NCBI GenBank assembly: GCA_015654675.1 | Contig: JAATGM010000011.1 | Location: 62,001-126,000 of the forward strand | DNA from: Planctomycetota bacterium | Lineage (GTDB): Bacteria; Planctomycetota; Phycisphaerae; UBA1845; UTPLA1 | Length of the DNA stretch: 64,000 bases | Reading direction: 5' to 3' | In this document: positions 1 through 8,480 of the stretch, in pieces | How positions within the stretch are numbered: position 1 is the first letter of the stretch | How the letters are laid out: every line of letters starts with the position of its first letter | Notes under the pieces: model-generated | Databases searched by the model: none | Seen by the model: the letters and a program-made list of their open reading frames with translations, nothing else | What the model was told of the DNA's origin: nothing | Made by a program: the position numbers and the translations under genes

Positions 1-1071
1 CACCTGGTGATGCCGATGATCGGGCGCGGGGAGGTGCTCCGGGCGGACGGGGGCGTTGAGCCGGCCGGTGAGGCGCTGCGGCGGGCGGGGCTGCGGCCGA
101 TCGTACTGGGCGCGAAGGACGGGTTGGGACTGATCAACGGGACGCAGTTCATGCTGGCTTACGCTGCGGCGATCGCGGTGCGGGCGCGGCGGCTGGCGAA
201 GGCAGCGGACATTGTGGCGACGATGTCGCTGGAGGCGTGTCGCGGGAGCTTGCGGCCCTTTGATGAGCGGTTGATTGCGTTGCGGGCGCATCGCGGGGCG
301 GTGGAGACGGGCGTCAACGTGAACCAGCTTATGGCGGGCAGCGAGATTCTGCCGAGCCATGCCGATTGCGGGAAGGTGCAGGACCCTTATTCGCTACGGT
401 GCGTACCGCAGGTGCATGGAGCTTGTCGCGATGCGCTGCGGCACTTTGCCGGGGTGGTCGAGACTGAGCTGAACGCGGTGACGGATAATCCGATTTTGAT
501 TGACGGCGAGAGCATTTCAGGCGGGAACTTTCATGGGGAGCCGCTGGCGCTGGCGACGGACTACATGACCATGGCGCTGACAGAGTGGGCGAGCATGTCG
601 GAGCGGCGGACTTATCTGCTGCTTTCCGGGCCGGACGGGCTGCCGCAGCTTTTGATGAGCGACACAGGGATCAACAGCGGATACATGATTCCGCAGTACA
701 CGGCGGCGGCGCTGGTGAGCGAGTGCAAGGTGCTGAGCCACCCGGCGAGCGTGGATTCGATTCCGAGCTCGCTGGGGCAGGAGGATCATGTCAGCATGGG
801 GGCGACGAGCGTGCTGAAGGCATGGCAGGTGATTGAGCACGCTGAAATGGTGATCGCGATCGAGCTGCTTTCGGCGGCGCAGGGGCTGGATTTCCGGCAG
901 CCGTTGAAGGCGGGGCGGGGGCCGGCGGCGGCGCATGCGGCGATGCGAGCGGTCGTGCCGCACGCGACGGCGGATCGGGAACTGGGACGGGATATGGCGG
1001 CGGCGGCGGAGCTGGTGCGGGGCGGGGGACTGGTCGGGACCGTCGAACGGTCGGTTGGAAAGCTGATTTGA
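1..1071 (+). CDS. hutH: histidine ammonia-lyase, 5'-truncated
   Basis: Aromatic amino acid lyase that removes ammonia from histidine to give urocanate, the first step of histidine breakdown. The frame is open from the window edge, so the N-terminus, including the Ala-Ser-Gly that forms the MIO cofactor, lies outside. About 355 residues remain. Counting from the first GTG at position 7, the family motifs GLINGTQ (about 41-47), DPYSLRCVPQVHG (126-138), the DNP motif (160-162), GNFHGEPLA (173-181) and QEDHVSMG (258-265) are all present. These fit HAL better than plant-type PAL, though a tyrosine or phenylalanine lyase cannot be excluded without the missing end. The next gene converges on it from the other strand after 33 bases. 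Confidence 0.88.
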   Translation, partial: HLVMPMIGRGEVLRADGGVEPAGEALRRAGLRPIVLGAKDGLGLINGTQFMLAYAAAIAVRARRLAKAADIVATMSLEACRGSLRPFDERLIALRAHRGAVETGVNVNQLMAGSEILPSHADCGKVQDPYSLRCVPQVHGACRDALRHFAGVVETELNAVTDNPILIDGESISGGNFHGEPLALATDYMTMALTEWASMSERRTYLLLSGPDGLPQLLMSDTGINSGYMIPQYTAAALVSECKVLSHPASVDSIPSSLGQEDHVSMGATSVLKAWQVIEHAEMVIAIELLSAAQGLDFRQPLKAGRGPAAAHAAMRAVVPHATADRELGRDMAAAAELVRGGGLVGTVERSVGKLI

Positions 1072-1104
1072 GTCACGCCGCTCCCAGATGGTCGGCGCGG
1101 CGCG

Positions 1105-1509
1105 CTACTGAACCGTGAACGCAACTTTGTCGTCGATGCCGCTGGTGGCTTCGCGGATGATCAGCTCGTAGGTTCCGGGATAGAGCGTCATGGATTGGGA
1201 GCAGAGGCCCTGGGTGCATTGCGGGGACGTGGACTGTTCGACGAAGCCGGTGGCGCCGGTGTTGAGGAATAGCTTCCACTGCGGGGCACCGAGGTTTGCG
1301 TAGGTCCACTGAATTGTGAAGGGCGTTCCGCTGGACATTTCGGACAACGCGAGGGGTTGCTTGATTTCGACGCTTGGGACGGGTTGCGCCGCCGGTCCAG
1401 AGAGAGTGGAGCCGGTCAGGGCAGCTCCCGACTGAGTCTGGCAGGCCGTGGCGAGCGCGGCGATGAGGGCCATCGATCCGAGGAATGCGGAGTGTTTCAA
1501 CAGCGACAT
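1105..1509 (-). CDS. small putative lipoprotein, function unknown
   Basis: A 134-residue protein starting with a short lysine-containing n-region and a hydrophobic stretch that ends in the lipobox LATAC (Cys at about 23). It is probably exported and lipid-anchored. After the anchor comes a Ser/Thr/Gly-rich linker and then a compact beta-rich domain with a pair of cysteines (motif CTQGLC). The pattern recalls Ig-like or 'Ser-Thr-rich' surface domains, but no family is recognised. The start is supported by a strong GGGGAGG six bases upstream of the ATG. It appears to be a single-gene unit. Confidence 0.7.
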   Translation of the reverse strand: MSLLKHSAFLGSMALIAALATACQTQSGAALTGSTLSGPAAQPVPSVEIKQPLALSEMSSGTPFTIQWTYANLGAPQWKLFLNTGATGFVEQSTSPQCTQGLCSQSMTLYPGTYELIIREATSGIDDKVAFTVQ

Positions 1510-1808
1510 GTTTTGCCTCCCCTGTGTGAACGACTACGTGAACGATCGGATCAAGAGATCCGAATTGAACGCACAGGTGCCAGCGCGAGCCGAGCGGAGA
1601 AATGATGAGCGTGTGGCGCGGCGGCGCTGTTCTATCGGATGCTATGCGCGGCGTTCTTGAGTGACCACGTTATTTCGATGTGCTGCGCGGTTTTATAGAA
1701 CTATTTTCGAACGCGTGCTGTCGGCCGGGATGGGATAGTACATGGAAATGTCGCGACGGATCGGGTGCATTGTCGCGCCGTGTCAGGGGGAATTCCGATG
1801 GGGCGACT

Positions 1809-2600
1809 TCAAGGACCGGCGACGGGCAATGACGAAGCCGTTTGCTGAATAGCGGGTTCGGGAGAGGTATTGCCGGTGTCGATTTCGCGCTCGATGGGGG
1901 TGGCGTGGAAGTGATGCTTGGAGAAATAGGCGGAGACGACTTTTCGTAGTTCGGTCTGGATTTTTTCCGGCTTGAGGCCGGCATTTACCGAGTGAAAGCC
2001 GAATTCTTGCGCGAGGTTTGTGTATTCCTTGAGCAGCGAGGTCTGGTAGCGCTTGAAGCTGTTGTAGGGATCGGCGCCCATGGCCATGTCCATGCCGAAC
2101 TCGAAGTAGTCGATGATACCGCGCGAGATGACGCGGCGGATGAGTGTCACCACGTCGATTTTGAGATAGAGGACGAGGTGAGGAATGGGGGCGAAGCCGA
2201 AAAGGTCGCGGACCCACTGGCGATCGCAGCCGCGGACGACGTCGCGGGCGAAGGCGGTGAAGACGTAGCGGTCGGCTAGGACGACGAAGCCGCTGCGGAG
2301 GGCGGGGATGATTTCTTTTTCGAGGCGGTCGGCGAACTCGGCGGCGTAGAGCAGGGAATAAGTCAGCGGGTTGAGAATTCGGCCTTGCTTGGCCTCGGCG
2401 ATGGTGCGGCCGATGAGGGGGCTGCGGGTCCAGCCGGTCTCGACGACGCCGTAGCCCTGGACTTCGAGCCATTCGCGGAGCATCACGATCTGGGTCGTGC
2501 GGCCGACGCCGTCGGTGCCCTCGATCGTGATAAGAACTCCGGGGTATTCGGACTGGGGCAGGTAGGGGAGTCCGGAGCCGAAGAACTGGAGTGAACTCAT
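1809..2600 (-). CDS. thymidylate-kinase-like protein with altered P-loop
   Basis: P-loop kinase of the thymidylate kinase fold, 263 residues against about 210 for typical Tmk. The nucleotide-binding loop reads EGTDGVGRTT at residues 27-36, so the usual lysine is arginine (Arg34). The DRY motif (110-112) and the following TAFARD...GCDRQWV block are shared almost exactly with the gene just upstream, so the two are paralogues. The last 40 residues are a Pro/Ser/Thr-rich tail without homology to Tmk. The start overlaps the upstream stop by ATGA, implying translational coupling. The Lys-to-Arg change suggests weak or lost phosphotransfer, perhaps a regulatory partner of its neighbour. That is inference. 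Confidence 0.8.
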   Translation of the reverse strand: MSSLQFFGSGLPYLPQSEYPGVLITIEGTDGVGRTTQIVMLREWLEVQGYGVVETGWTRSPLIGRTIAEAKQGRILNPLTYSLLYAAEFADRLEKEIIPALRSGFVVLADRYVFTAFARDVVRGCDRQWVRDLFGFAPIPHLVLYLKIDVVTLIRRVISRGIIDYFEFGMDMAMGADPYNSFKRYQTSLLKEYTNLAQEFGFHSVNAGLKPEKIQTELRKVVSAYFSKHHFHATPIEREIDTGNTSPEPAIQQTASSLPVAGP

Positions 2601-3307
2601 GCGATCCTCGGCTTTCGGGAATAGTTGGCTAGTTTTTTGGAGGCGACGGTGCGGACGATGCGTTGCTGGTCGGCGATGTTGGCGGTGGCGTCGACCACGC
2701 TGAAGTCGTGGGCGGCGGACATGCGATCGTATTCATCGAGGATTCGGCCCTGGAAGATGCGGAAGCTTTCGATGGAGTCGTGATGGAGGTTGAGGTCCAT
2801 GCCGGCTTCGAAGTCTTTCAGCACCTGGCGCGACTGGGTGAGGCGTTTGACGGCGACTTCGATCGGGACGCGGAAGTAGTAGGCGATGTCGGGCTTGGGG
2901 GCGAAGCTGTAGACCTTGCGAACCCATTCGCGGTCGCAGCCGCGGACGGTATCGCGGGCGAAGGCGGTGTACACGTAGCGATCGGCGAGGACGACCATGC
3001 CGGCCTTGAGCGGCGGGAGGATGTTGGTTACGAGGCGGTGGGCGAAGTCGGTCGCGTGGAGGATGCTAAAAGTGGTTGGGGTGAGACTGCGCTTCTTTTT
3101 GCCTTTCTTGGTGGTTTTCTTGACGAGGTCGGCCGAGTTCCATTCGGTGAAGAAGACGCGGTAGCCCATCGACTCGAGCCAACGCTGAAGAAGGCGAATC
3201 TGCGTGGACTTTCCGGAGCCGTCGATGCCTTCGACGATAATGAGGCGGCCGGGGAAGTCGTGGGGTTTGAGGGTGAGCTCAGGGCTGATGGGCTGAGTGT
3301 TCGGCAC
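2597..3307 (-). CDS. thymidylate-kinase-family protein
   Basis: P-loop nucleotide kinase of 236 residues with an intact Walker A (EGIDGSGKST, 26-35) and a DRY motif (109-111). In true Tmk the family phosphorylates dTMP to dTDP. Here the segment after DRY (TAFARD, then GCDREWV) departs from the canonical thymidine-binding sequence, and a lysine-rich loop lies at about 63-73. The substrate could therefore differ. It overlaps the preceding phosphatase gene by 29 bases and the following paralogue by 4, so all three are probably one transcript. Whether it is the cell's housekeeping dTMP kinase cannot be told from this window. Confidence 0.82.
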   Translation of the reverse strand: MPNTQPISPELTLKPHDFPGRLIIVEGIDGSGKSTQIRLLQRWLESMGYRVFFTEWNSADLVKKTTKKGKKKRSLTPTTFSILHATDFAHRLVTNILPPLKAGMVVLADRYVYTAFARDTVRGCDREWVRKVYSFAPKPDIAYYFRVPIEVAVKRLTQSRQVLKDFEAGMDLNLHHDSIESFRIFQGRILDEYDRMSAAHDFSVVDATANIADQQRIVRTVASKKLANYSRKPRIA

Positions 3308-4970
3308 TCGGGGACTCCTGCGGCTCGCGCTCGGCGAGGGTGATTTCCAACTTACGGCCGTAGGCGGCTTCGAACGATTCGCTTTGGCGATTCGCGGTCC
3401 ACAATTCTAACTCGACGTCCTTGTCGCTGCGAACTGCGACGCGGACGCGGTCGAGGAGGATGGTGCATGCGACGGAGTCGACGACGGAGTAGTGCGTGCG
3501 GTCGAGGGCGTTGGCGAGGCGGAGGATGGGGATAAGCTTGCGAAGGGCCTTGCGGCCTTCGCTGTCGAGGTTGCGGAAGCTGTAGTGGGACTTCTTGGGG
3601 CGACCCTTGCGATGGTAGCGGGCGAGGTTGGCGATCAGTTCGACGTCGAGCTCGTCGAAGCCCTTGAGGCCGCCGTTGCGGATGAGGTAGTAGGAATGTT
3701 TGTGGTGGCCCTTATGGGCGATGAGGTAGCCGACATCGTGAAGAATGCAGGCGAAGTGCAGCAGGTCGCGATAGTTCGGGGGGAGCTGGTGCAATTCGGC
3801 GAGCTGGTCGAAGAGTGAGACGGCGAGACGAGCGACCTGGTGGGCGTGTTCGGCGCGATAAGTGCAGCGTTCGGCGAGCTGGATGACGCTGCGGGTGCGG
3901 GGGTCGGGCCAGGTGGCGCGGGCGCGGAGGTGGGCGCGCTGGCGGGCGATGTGGTCGATGATGATGCCTTCGCGGAGCGCCATGTCGCAGTAGTCAAACC
4001 CGGGGAGGTCGAAGTTTTTCAGGACGAGGTGGAGGAGGATCGTGCCGGGCATCATCGAGTCGATGCGGGCCGGGTCGATGCCTTCGATCTGGGCGCGCTC
4101 GGCGCGGCTGGCGCCGGAGAGGTCTGTCAAAAGCGACTTGAGATCTTGTCGGGTGACGCGGAGCTGGGACGTGGAATCGACGTCCTTTGCGCCGCGGCGG
4201 TGGGCGATGACGGTGGCGATGTTTTCCGCGGTGCCGGACGTGGCGATGCAGCGAGGGGGGTGGTGGGGGGCGATACGCTTGAAGACCGGGCCGAGGTGCG
4301 TCTCCAGGTGGCGGCGGAGATTCTTGAGTTCGCTGATGGTGGGCGGGTCGCTGCTCAGGAAGAGCTCGGCGAGGCGCGATGATCCGAGCTTGACGCTGAC
4401 GAGTTCGTGCGGGTCTTCGGCATTGCCGACGATGAACTCGACGCTTCCGCCGCCGATATCGATGATGAGGTTGTCGGGCTGGCCGAGGTCGACGGCGTGG
4501 CGGACAGCCAGATAGATGAGGCGGGCCTCTTCGACGGGGGTGATGATGTGGAGCTGGAGACCAAGTTCGTCGCGTACGCGTTTGACGAAGTCTCCGCCGT
4601 TGCGGGCTTCGCGGACGGCACTGGTAGCAACGGCGCGCAGGCGGTGGACGCCTTTGAGCGAGGCCATTTTGGCGAAACGGGTCAAGGCGGCGAGGCCATC
4701 GTTAATGGCGCGGTCTGTCAGAACGTGATGGGCGAAGCCGCCTTCGCCGAGGCGGACGAGTTCCTTATCGCGGCCGAGGATGTTGAAGTCTCCCTCGGGA
4801 GAGATTTCGCACATGACAAGATGAATGCTGTTGGTGCCGACATCGATTGCGCCGAACTTCGCGGGTGGGGGGCGGCGGTTAATCTGGGAACGGGAATGCT
4901 CGATGTTCAACGCGGGATACGCGTCTCGACCCATGTCGGCGTGTCGTTGGCTGGCGGTGGAGTCTTCCAC
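3279..4970 (-). CDS. Ppx/GppA-type phosphatase with C-terminal HD domain
   Basis: Exopolyphosphatase/guanosine pentaphosphate phosphohydrolase family, cytoplasmic, 563 residues. It has the ASKHA-fold phosphate-1 motif AIDVGTNSIH (41-50) and the second nucleotide motif IIDIGGGSVEF (169-179). The C-terminal HD-type helical domain has His-Asp at 411-412 within CILHDVGY. The family strips terminal phosphate from polyphosphate or from pppGpp. The neighbours are a CHAD protein (71 bases upstream) and SixA, which favours the polyphosphate role. The start is uncertain: the frame opens with GTG at 4970, and an ATG at 4934 is also possible. Confidence 0.88.
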   Translation of the reverse strand: MEDSTASQRHADMGRDAYPALNIEHSRSQINRRPPPAKFGAIDVGTNSIHLVMCEISPEGDFNILGRDKELVRLGEGGFAHHVLTDRAINDGLAALTRFAKMASLKGVHRLRAVATSAVREARNGGDFVKRVRDELGLQLHIITPVEEARLIYLAVRHAVDLGQPDNLIIDIGGGSVEFIVGNAEDPHELVSVKLGSSRLAELFLSSDPPTISELKNLRRHLETHLGPVFKRIAPHHPPRCIATSGTAENIATVIAHRRGAKDVDSTSQLRVTRQDLKSLLTDLSGASRAERAQIEGIDPARIDSMMPGTILLHLVLKNFDLPGFDYCDMALREGIIIDHIARQRAHLRARATWPDPRTRSVIQLAERCTYRAEHAHQVARLAVSLFDQLAELHQLPPNYRDLLHFACILHDVGYLIAHKGHHKHSYYLIRNGGLKGFDELDVELIANLARYHRKGRPKKSHYSFRNLDSEGRKALRKLIPILRLANALDRTHYSVVDSVACTILLDRVRVAVRSDKDVELELWTANRQSESFEAAYGRKLEITLAEREPQESPSAEHSAHQP

Positions 4971-5041
4971 GGGGTCGTTCGGCCTCGGTAAGTGGGAATC
5001 GTCGATTCCAGTTCAGCGGTGGTGATTTTGTACGCGACCGG

Positions 5042-5971
5042 TCAGGAAGTCACGGCCGGGGCAGTCGCGGGATTGGGCGACGCTTCGGCGGACTGATAGA
5101 GCGGGGCGGAGCGGATGCCTGCTTCGATGGCGGGCCAGCGTTCGCAGATCAGCCGGCGGTCTTCCTCGGCTGCGGCGACTCGGTGGGCGGCATATTCGAG
5201 GAGGGCGCGCGACCAGGCCGTTTCGTTGGCCAGGGCGCTGCGGCGGGTGGCGATTCGGCTGATCCAACGGGCGGCGATGAGTTGGTCGTTCCAGTGGCCG
5301 GTGGCGTCCTGGAGCTCGGTCAGGCGTTCGGCGAGGCCGGTTTCGGGAATGATTTCGATGCGCTGGGCGAGTTCGAGACAGTAGCGGGTTCTTTTGACTC
5401 GGATGCGCGTTTCATGGAGATCGCCGCCTTCGGGGTGTCGCGGGTCGGCGGCGAGGAGGCCGTCGGCGAGTTCGCGGAACAGGACGGTGAAGCGATCGGC
5501 GAGCGTTTGCTCGGCATCGTCAAACTCGTCGCGGAATTCGCGGAAGAGGTCGCGACAATTGCGGACAACCGAAGTGGGGTGGGCGCGCTTCAGGTCTTTG
5601 AGGCCGGACTGGAGTTCGCGTTCGCGGCGCCGGGTGAGGAGCCCTTCGAGTTGGGCGAGCTTGCCCGCGTCGAGCATGGGGGGCGGCGAGGAGAGGGACA
5701 TCTGGAGCACGTCGAGATCGCGAACTTTCCGGAAGGCGTCGCGAAGTTGGCGGAGGCCGCGACGGGCCGCGCGGACACCGCGGCGGCAGATCCAGGGTTG
5801 CATGACGACGAGGCATTCGTTGAGGCGCCGCGACGCGACGCGCAGTGCGTGCACCGAGTCGACATCAGCGGCATTGAGTGTTTTCTCGACTTGATCGCCG
5901 AGTCGATCGAGACGATCGCGGGCGAAGTCCACGAGATTTGAGGAGAACGTGGCATCCGGAGCTTCGTTCAT
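5042..5971 (-). CDS. CHAD domain protein
   Basis: CHAD domains are conserved histidine alpha-helical bundles that bind polyphosphate. This protein is almost entirely one CHAD domain, with the characteristic VHALRVASRRL (His and Arg cluster) near residue 39 and LRDAFRKVRDLDVL further on, plus many basic residues in helices. The frame is open further upstream to 6124. The ATG at 5971 is preferred because GGAG lies eight bases before it and the extra 51 residues are unlike the family. It sits 71 bases before the Ppx-type phosphatase gene on the same strand, consistent with joint work on polyphosphate. Confidence 0.85.
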   Translation of the reverse strand: MNEAPDATFSSNLVDFARDRLDRLGDQVEKTLNAADVDSVHALRVASRRLNECLVVMQPWICRRGVRAARRGLRQLRDAFRKVRDLDVLQMSLSSPPPMLDAGKLAQLEGLLTRRRERELQSGLKDLKRAHPTSVVRNCRDLFREFRDEFDDAEQTLADRFTVLFRELADGLLAADPRHPEGGDLHETRIRVKRTRYCLELAQRIEIIPETGLAERLTELQDATGHWNDQLIAARWISRIATRRSALANETAWSRALLEYAAHRVAAAEEDRRLICERWPAIEAGIRSAPLYQSAEASPNPATAPAVTS

Positions 5972-6235
5972 TGCTCTTGCTCCGCAGGTAGAGATCGAGT
6001 GTCCGGCCATCCACCCTTTGGGTGACCGCGCCATGAAACCGGGTCGGAGTATAACGCGCGCGGGCGTGATCTCGCGGGAAATAGTCGATGCTTGGGTGCT
6101 CGTGCGCATCAAATTTTGGGGCACTGTCGTTATTTTAGGTGGGGGTACAACGCGTGGTAGTGAGCTGGCTCAATTGCCCTAGTAGTTGTGGTGTCGCGCG
6201 AATCAGATCCAAGAATCTTAGCGCAACGTTTGTTG

Positions 6236-6736
6236 TTAGCTCATCTCATTAAGGTGGCGCGGCGCGAGGAGCCAACGCAGGCGAGCGCGAAGCGGATCCC
6301 CGAAGTCGGAGATTTCGAAACAGGCGACGGCACCTTTCTTGAATTCGATGTCGGCGGCACGTGAGCCCGTGAGCAGATAGGAAGCAAACTCGCCGAGGAA
6401 GGGCTCGTGGCCGACGAGGGCGATGCCCGGACTGTCGGCGCTGAGCCGGAGCTCGGCAGTGAGGACGTCGAAATTCCCGTCGGGACGGAGTGCGTCGATG
6501 GTCCGGACGCGGGCGGCGACGGCGAGCTCGGCGGCGAGGATTTCAGCGGTTTGAGCGGCTCGAATGAGCGGGCTGGTCCAGATTGCGTCCAAGCGGACGT
6601 TGAGTTTGCGCAAGGCCTTGGCGTTGCGGCGCATTTTCTTGACGCCTTCCGGAGTAAGTTCGCGGGTGGCGTCGCTGGTTACGTCAGCATCTTCGCGATC
6701 GACGGCGATGGCGTGGCGGACGAGGTAGATCTGCAT
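6236..6736 (-). CDS. sixA: phosphohistidine phosphatase SixA family
   Basis: Histidine phosphatase superfamily protein of 166 residues, the usual SixA size. The catalytic LVRHA motif puts the nucleophile at His8 and the second catalytic His is in LVGHEPF (His110). SixA removes phosphate from phosphohistidine, for example on HPt domains or PTS proteins. It stands 264 bases upstream of the CHAD gene on the same strand, a pairing often seen with CHAD and Ppx proteins. It may have its own promoter or lead the operon. It is divergent from gdhA. Confidence 0.86.
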   Translation of the reverse strand: MQIYLVRHAIAVDREDADVTSDATRELTPEGVKKMRRNAKALRKLNVRLDAIWTSPLIRAAQTAEILAAELAVAARVRTIDALRPDGNFDVLTAELRLSADSPGIALVGHEPFLGEFASYLLTGSRAADIEFKKGAVACFEISDFGDPLRARLRWLLAPRHLNEMS

Positions 6737-6910
6737 GGCTGGGCTCCTATTCGATTCGTCATATCTGGCTGTGGAGTATAAGGTAATGCGTTGGCCAGGT
6801 CGCGGGGTCGGTTGACTCGGCCTGCCGCAACAGGTAGCGTAAATTGCGAGTTGCGGCGATTGGTTTATTCAGCGTGGCAGCATGGCCGGTGAGCGGCCGA
6901 AGGAACGAAA

Positions 6911-8224
6911 ATGAGTCAGGCGGATCGGCAGTCGAACAACGTGGACATCACGCAGGGGAAGAGCGCGTCGGCGAGCGTTTTTGAATCGGCGGAGAAACAC
7001 TTCGACGACGCAGCGAAGGTTCTCAAGCTGACCATGAACCAAATCGCGACGGTGAAGAAGCCGCGTCGCAGCGTGATCGTCAATCTGCCGGTGCGGATGG
7101 ATGACGGGACGATTCACGTCTTCGAGGGATTTCGCGTTCTGCATAACAAGGCGCGCGGACCGGGCAAGGGCGGGATCCGCTTTCATCCGGATGTGTCGTT
7201 GGATGAAGTTCAAACGCTTGCGTTCTGGATGACGTTTAAGTGCGCGGTGGTCGGAATTCCGATGGGCGGGGCCAAGGGCGGCGTGATCTGCGATCCAGGA
7301 AAGATGTCGGATCGCGAGCTTGAGAATCTGACGCGGCGATACGTCGCGGAGTTGTTCGAGGTACTTGGGCCTGACGTTGACATCCCGGCTCCGGACGTGG
7401 GGACGAATGCGCGGGTCATGGGCTGGATCATGGACACTTACTCGATGCAGGTGCATCGTCATACGCCGAGCGTTGTCACCGGCAAGGCGATTGAGTTGGA
7501 GGGATCGGCGGGGCGTGACGGGGCGACGGGTCGCGGACTCTTGTATTGTGTGCGGCGCTGGGCGGGATACCCGGCGAAGCAATTGCACGGACTGACAGTA
7601 GCGGTGCAGGGATTCGGAAACGTCGGCAGTTGGTCGGCGAGACTGCTGTCGGAGGACGGGTGCCGGATCATGGGGCTTTCGGACATCAGCGGGGCTTATG
7701 TCAGCAAGGACAGCGGCATCGATATTGGCGCGGCGCAGGAATATGCCAAGAAACACAAATCGCTCGACGGATTTGAGCGGTCGGGCAACGTGACGAAGCT
7801 GAAGCACCCGAAAGAAATTCTGGAGATGGAAGTTGACGTGCTGGTTCCGGCGGCGCTGGAGAACCAGATCACGCATCAGAATGCCGGGAAAGTGAAGGCG
7901 CGGCTTGTGGCGGAGGGGGCGAACGGGCCGACAACGTACGATGCGGACCGACTCCTGGCGGAGCGCGGCATCACGGTGATTCCGGACATTCTTTGCAATG
8001 CGGGCGGGGTATCGGTCTCGTATCTTGAGACGGTCCAGAACCGGATGGGGTATTACTGGAACGAAGAACGCGTGAATTATGATCTGGAAGAGATCATGAA
8101 TCGGGCGTTTGACACGGTTCGCGATACGGCGACAAAGTATGAGATCACGATGCGCAAGGCGGCGTACGTGGTCGGCATTCAACGCGTGGTGACGTCGTCA
8201 GAGTTCCGAGGGCTGTACGCCTAG
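6911..8224 (+). CDS. gdhA: glutamate dehydrogenase
   Basis: NAD(P)-dependent glutamate dehydrogenase, 437 residues, interconverting glutamate with 2-oxoglutarate and ammonia. Visible motifs are KGGIRFHPDV (about 86-95), the catalytic lysine region MGGAKGGV (118-125), the dinucleotide-binding QGFGNVGS near residue 233, and the glutamate-family end of the Rossmann domain (ILCNAGGVSVSYLE). The start is supported by AAGGA a few bases upstream of the ATG. It is a single gene with convergent and divergent neighbours. Coenzyme preference cannot be decided by eye. Confidence 0.95.
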   Translation: MSQADRQSNNVDITQGKSASASVFESAEKHFDDAAKVLKLTMNQIATVKKPRRSVIVNLPVRMDDGTIHVFEGFRVLHNKARGPGKGGIRFHPDVSLDEVQTLAFWMTFKCAVVGIPMGGAKGGVICDPGKMSDRELENLTRRYVAELFEVLGPDVDIPAPDVGTNARVMGWIMDTYSMQVHRHTPSVVTGKAIELEGSAGRDGATGRGLLYCVRRWAGYPAKQLHGLTVAVQGFGNVGSWSARLLSEDGCRIMGLSDISGAYVSKDSGIDIGAAQEYAKKHKSLDGFERSGNVTKLKHPKEILEMEVDVLVPAALENQITHQNAGKVKARLVAEGANGPTTYDADRLLAERGITVIPDILCNAGGVSVSYLETVQNRMGYYWNEERVNYDLEEIMNRAFDTVRDTATKYEITMRKAAYVVGIQRVVTSSEFRGLYA

Positions 8225-8231
8225 AGTAGTT

Positions 8232-8480
8232 TCAAGTGGCGCGGGCTTTCAGGGCCTTCAGCAGGGCTTGCTCGTCGAGGCGGTGGCGGGCCAATTCCAA
8301 TCCATCAATGCATATCACGGGGACGTGGTCGCTAAAGCGCGCGCGGAGGGTGGTATCGGCGTCTATGTCGACGTATTCGACGGCGACGTCGGTGCGATCG
8401 ACCAGTGCGCGTTCGAGGACGTAACGGGCGCTGTCGCAGAGGTGGCAGTTGGCGCGGGTGTAGAAGGTGATGCGGGGCAT
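8232..8480 (-). CDS. glutaredoxin-like thiol-disulfide protein
   Basis: An 82-residue thioredoxin-fold protein of the DUF836/glutaredoxin-like family. The redox motif CHLC lies at residues 12-15 after a first beta strand (ITFYTRA), and the cis-proline strand reads HVPVICIDG. The ATG at 8480 shares its A with the TGA stop of the upstream TPR gene, so the two are translationally coupled. The frame stays open far upstream, but that stretch is the shadow of the TPR gene. It probably acts as a small cytoplasmic electron donor or reductase. Confidence 0.85.
   Translation of the reverse strand: MPRITFYTRANCHLCDSARYVLERALVDRTDVAVEYVDIDADTTLRARFSDHVPVICIDGLELARHRLDEQALLKALKARAT

Noticed and set aside
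6869-8182. 437-codon open frame on the minus strand opposite gdhA
   Set aside because: The plus strand carries all the glutamate dehydrogenase motifs. The opposite frame is Arg/His/Pro-rich, without any family pattern, as expected from GC-rich antisense.
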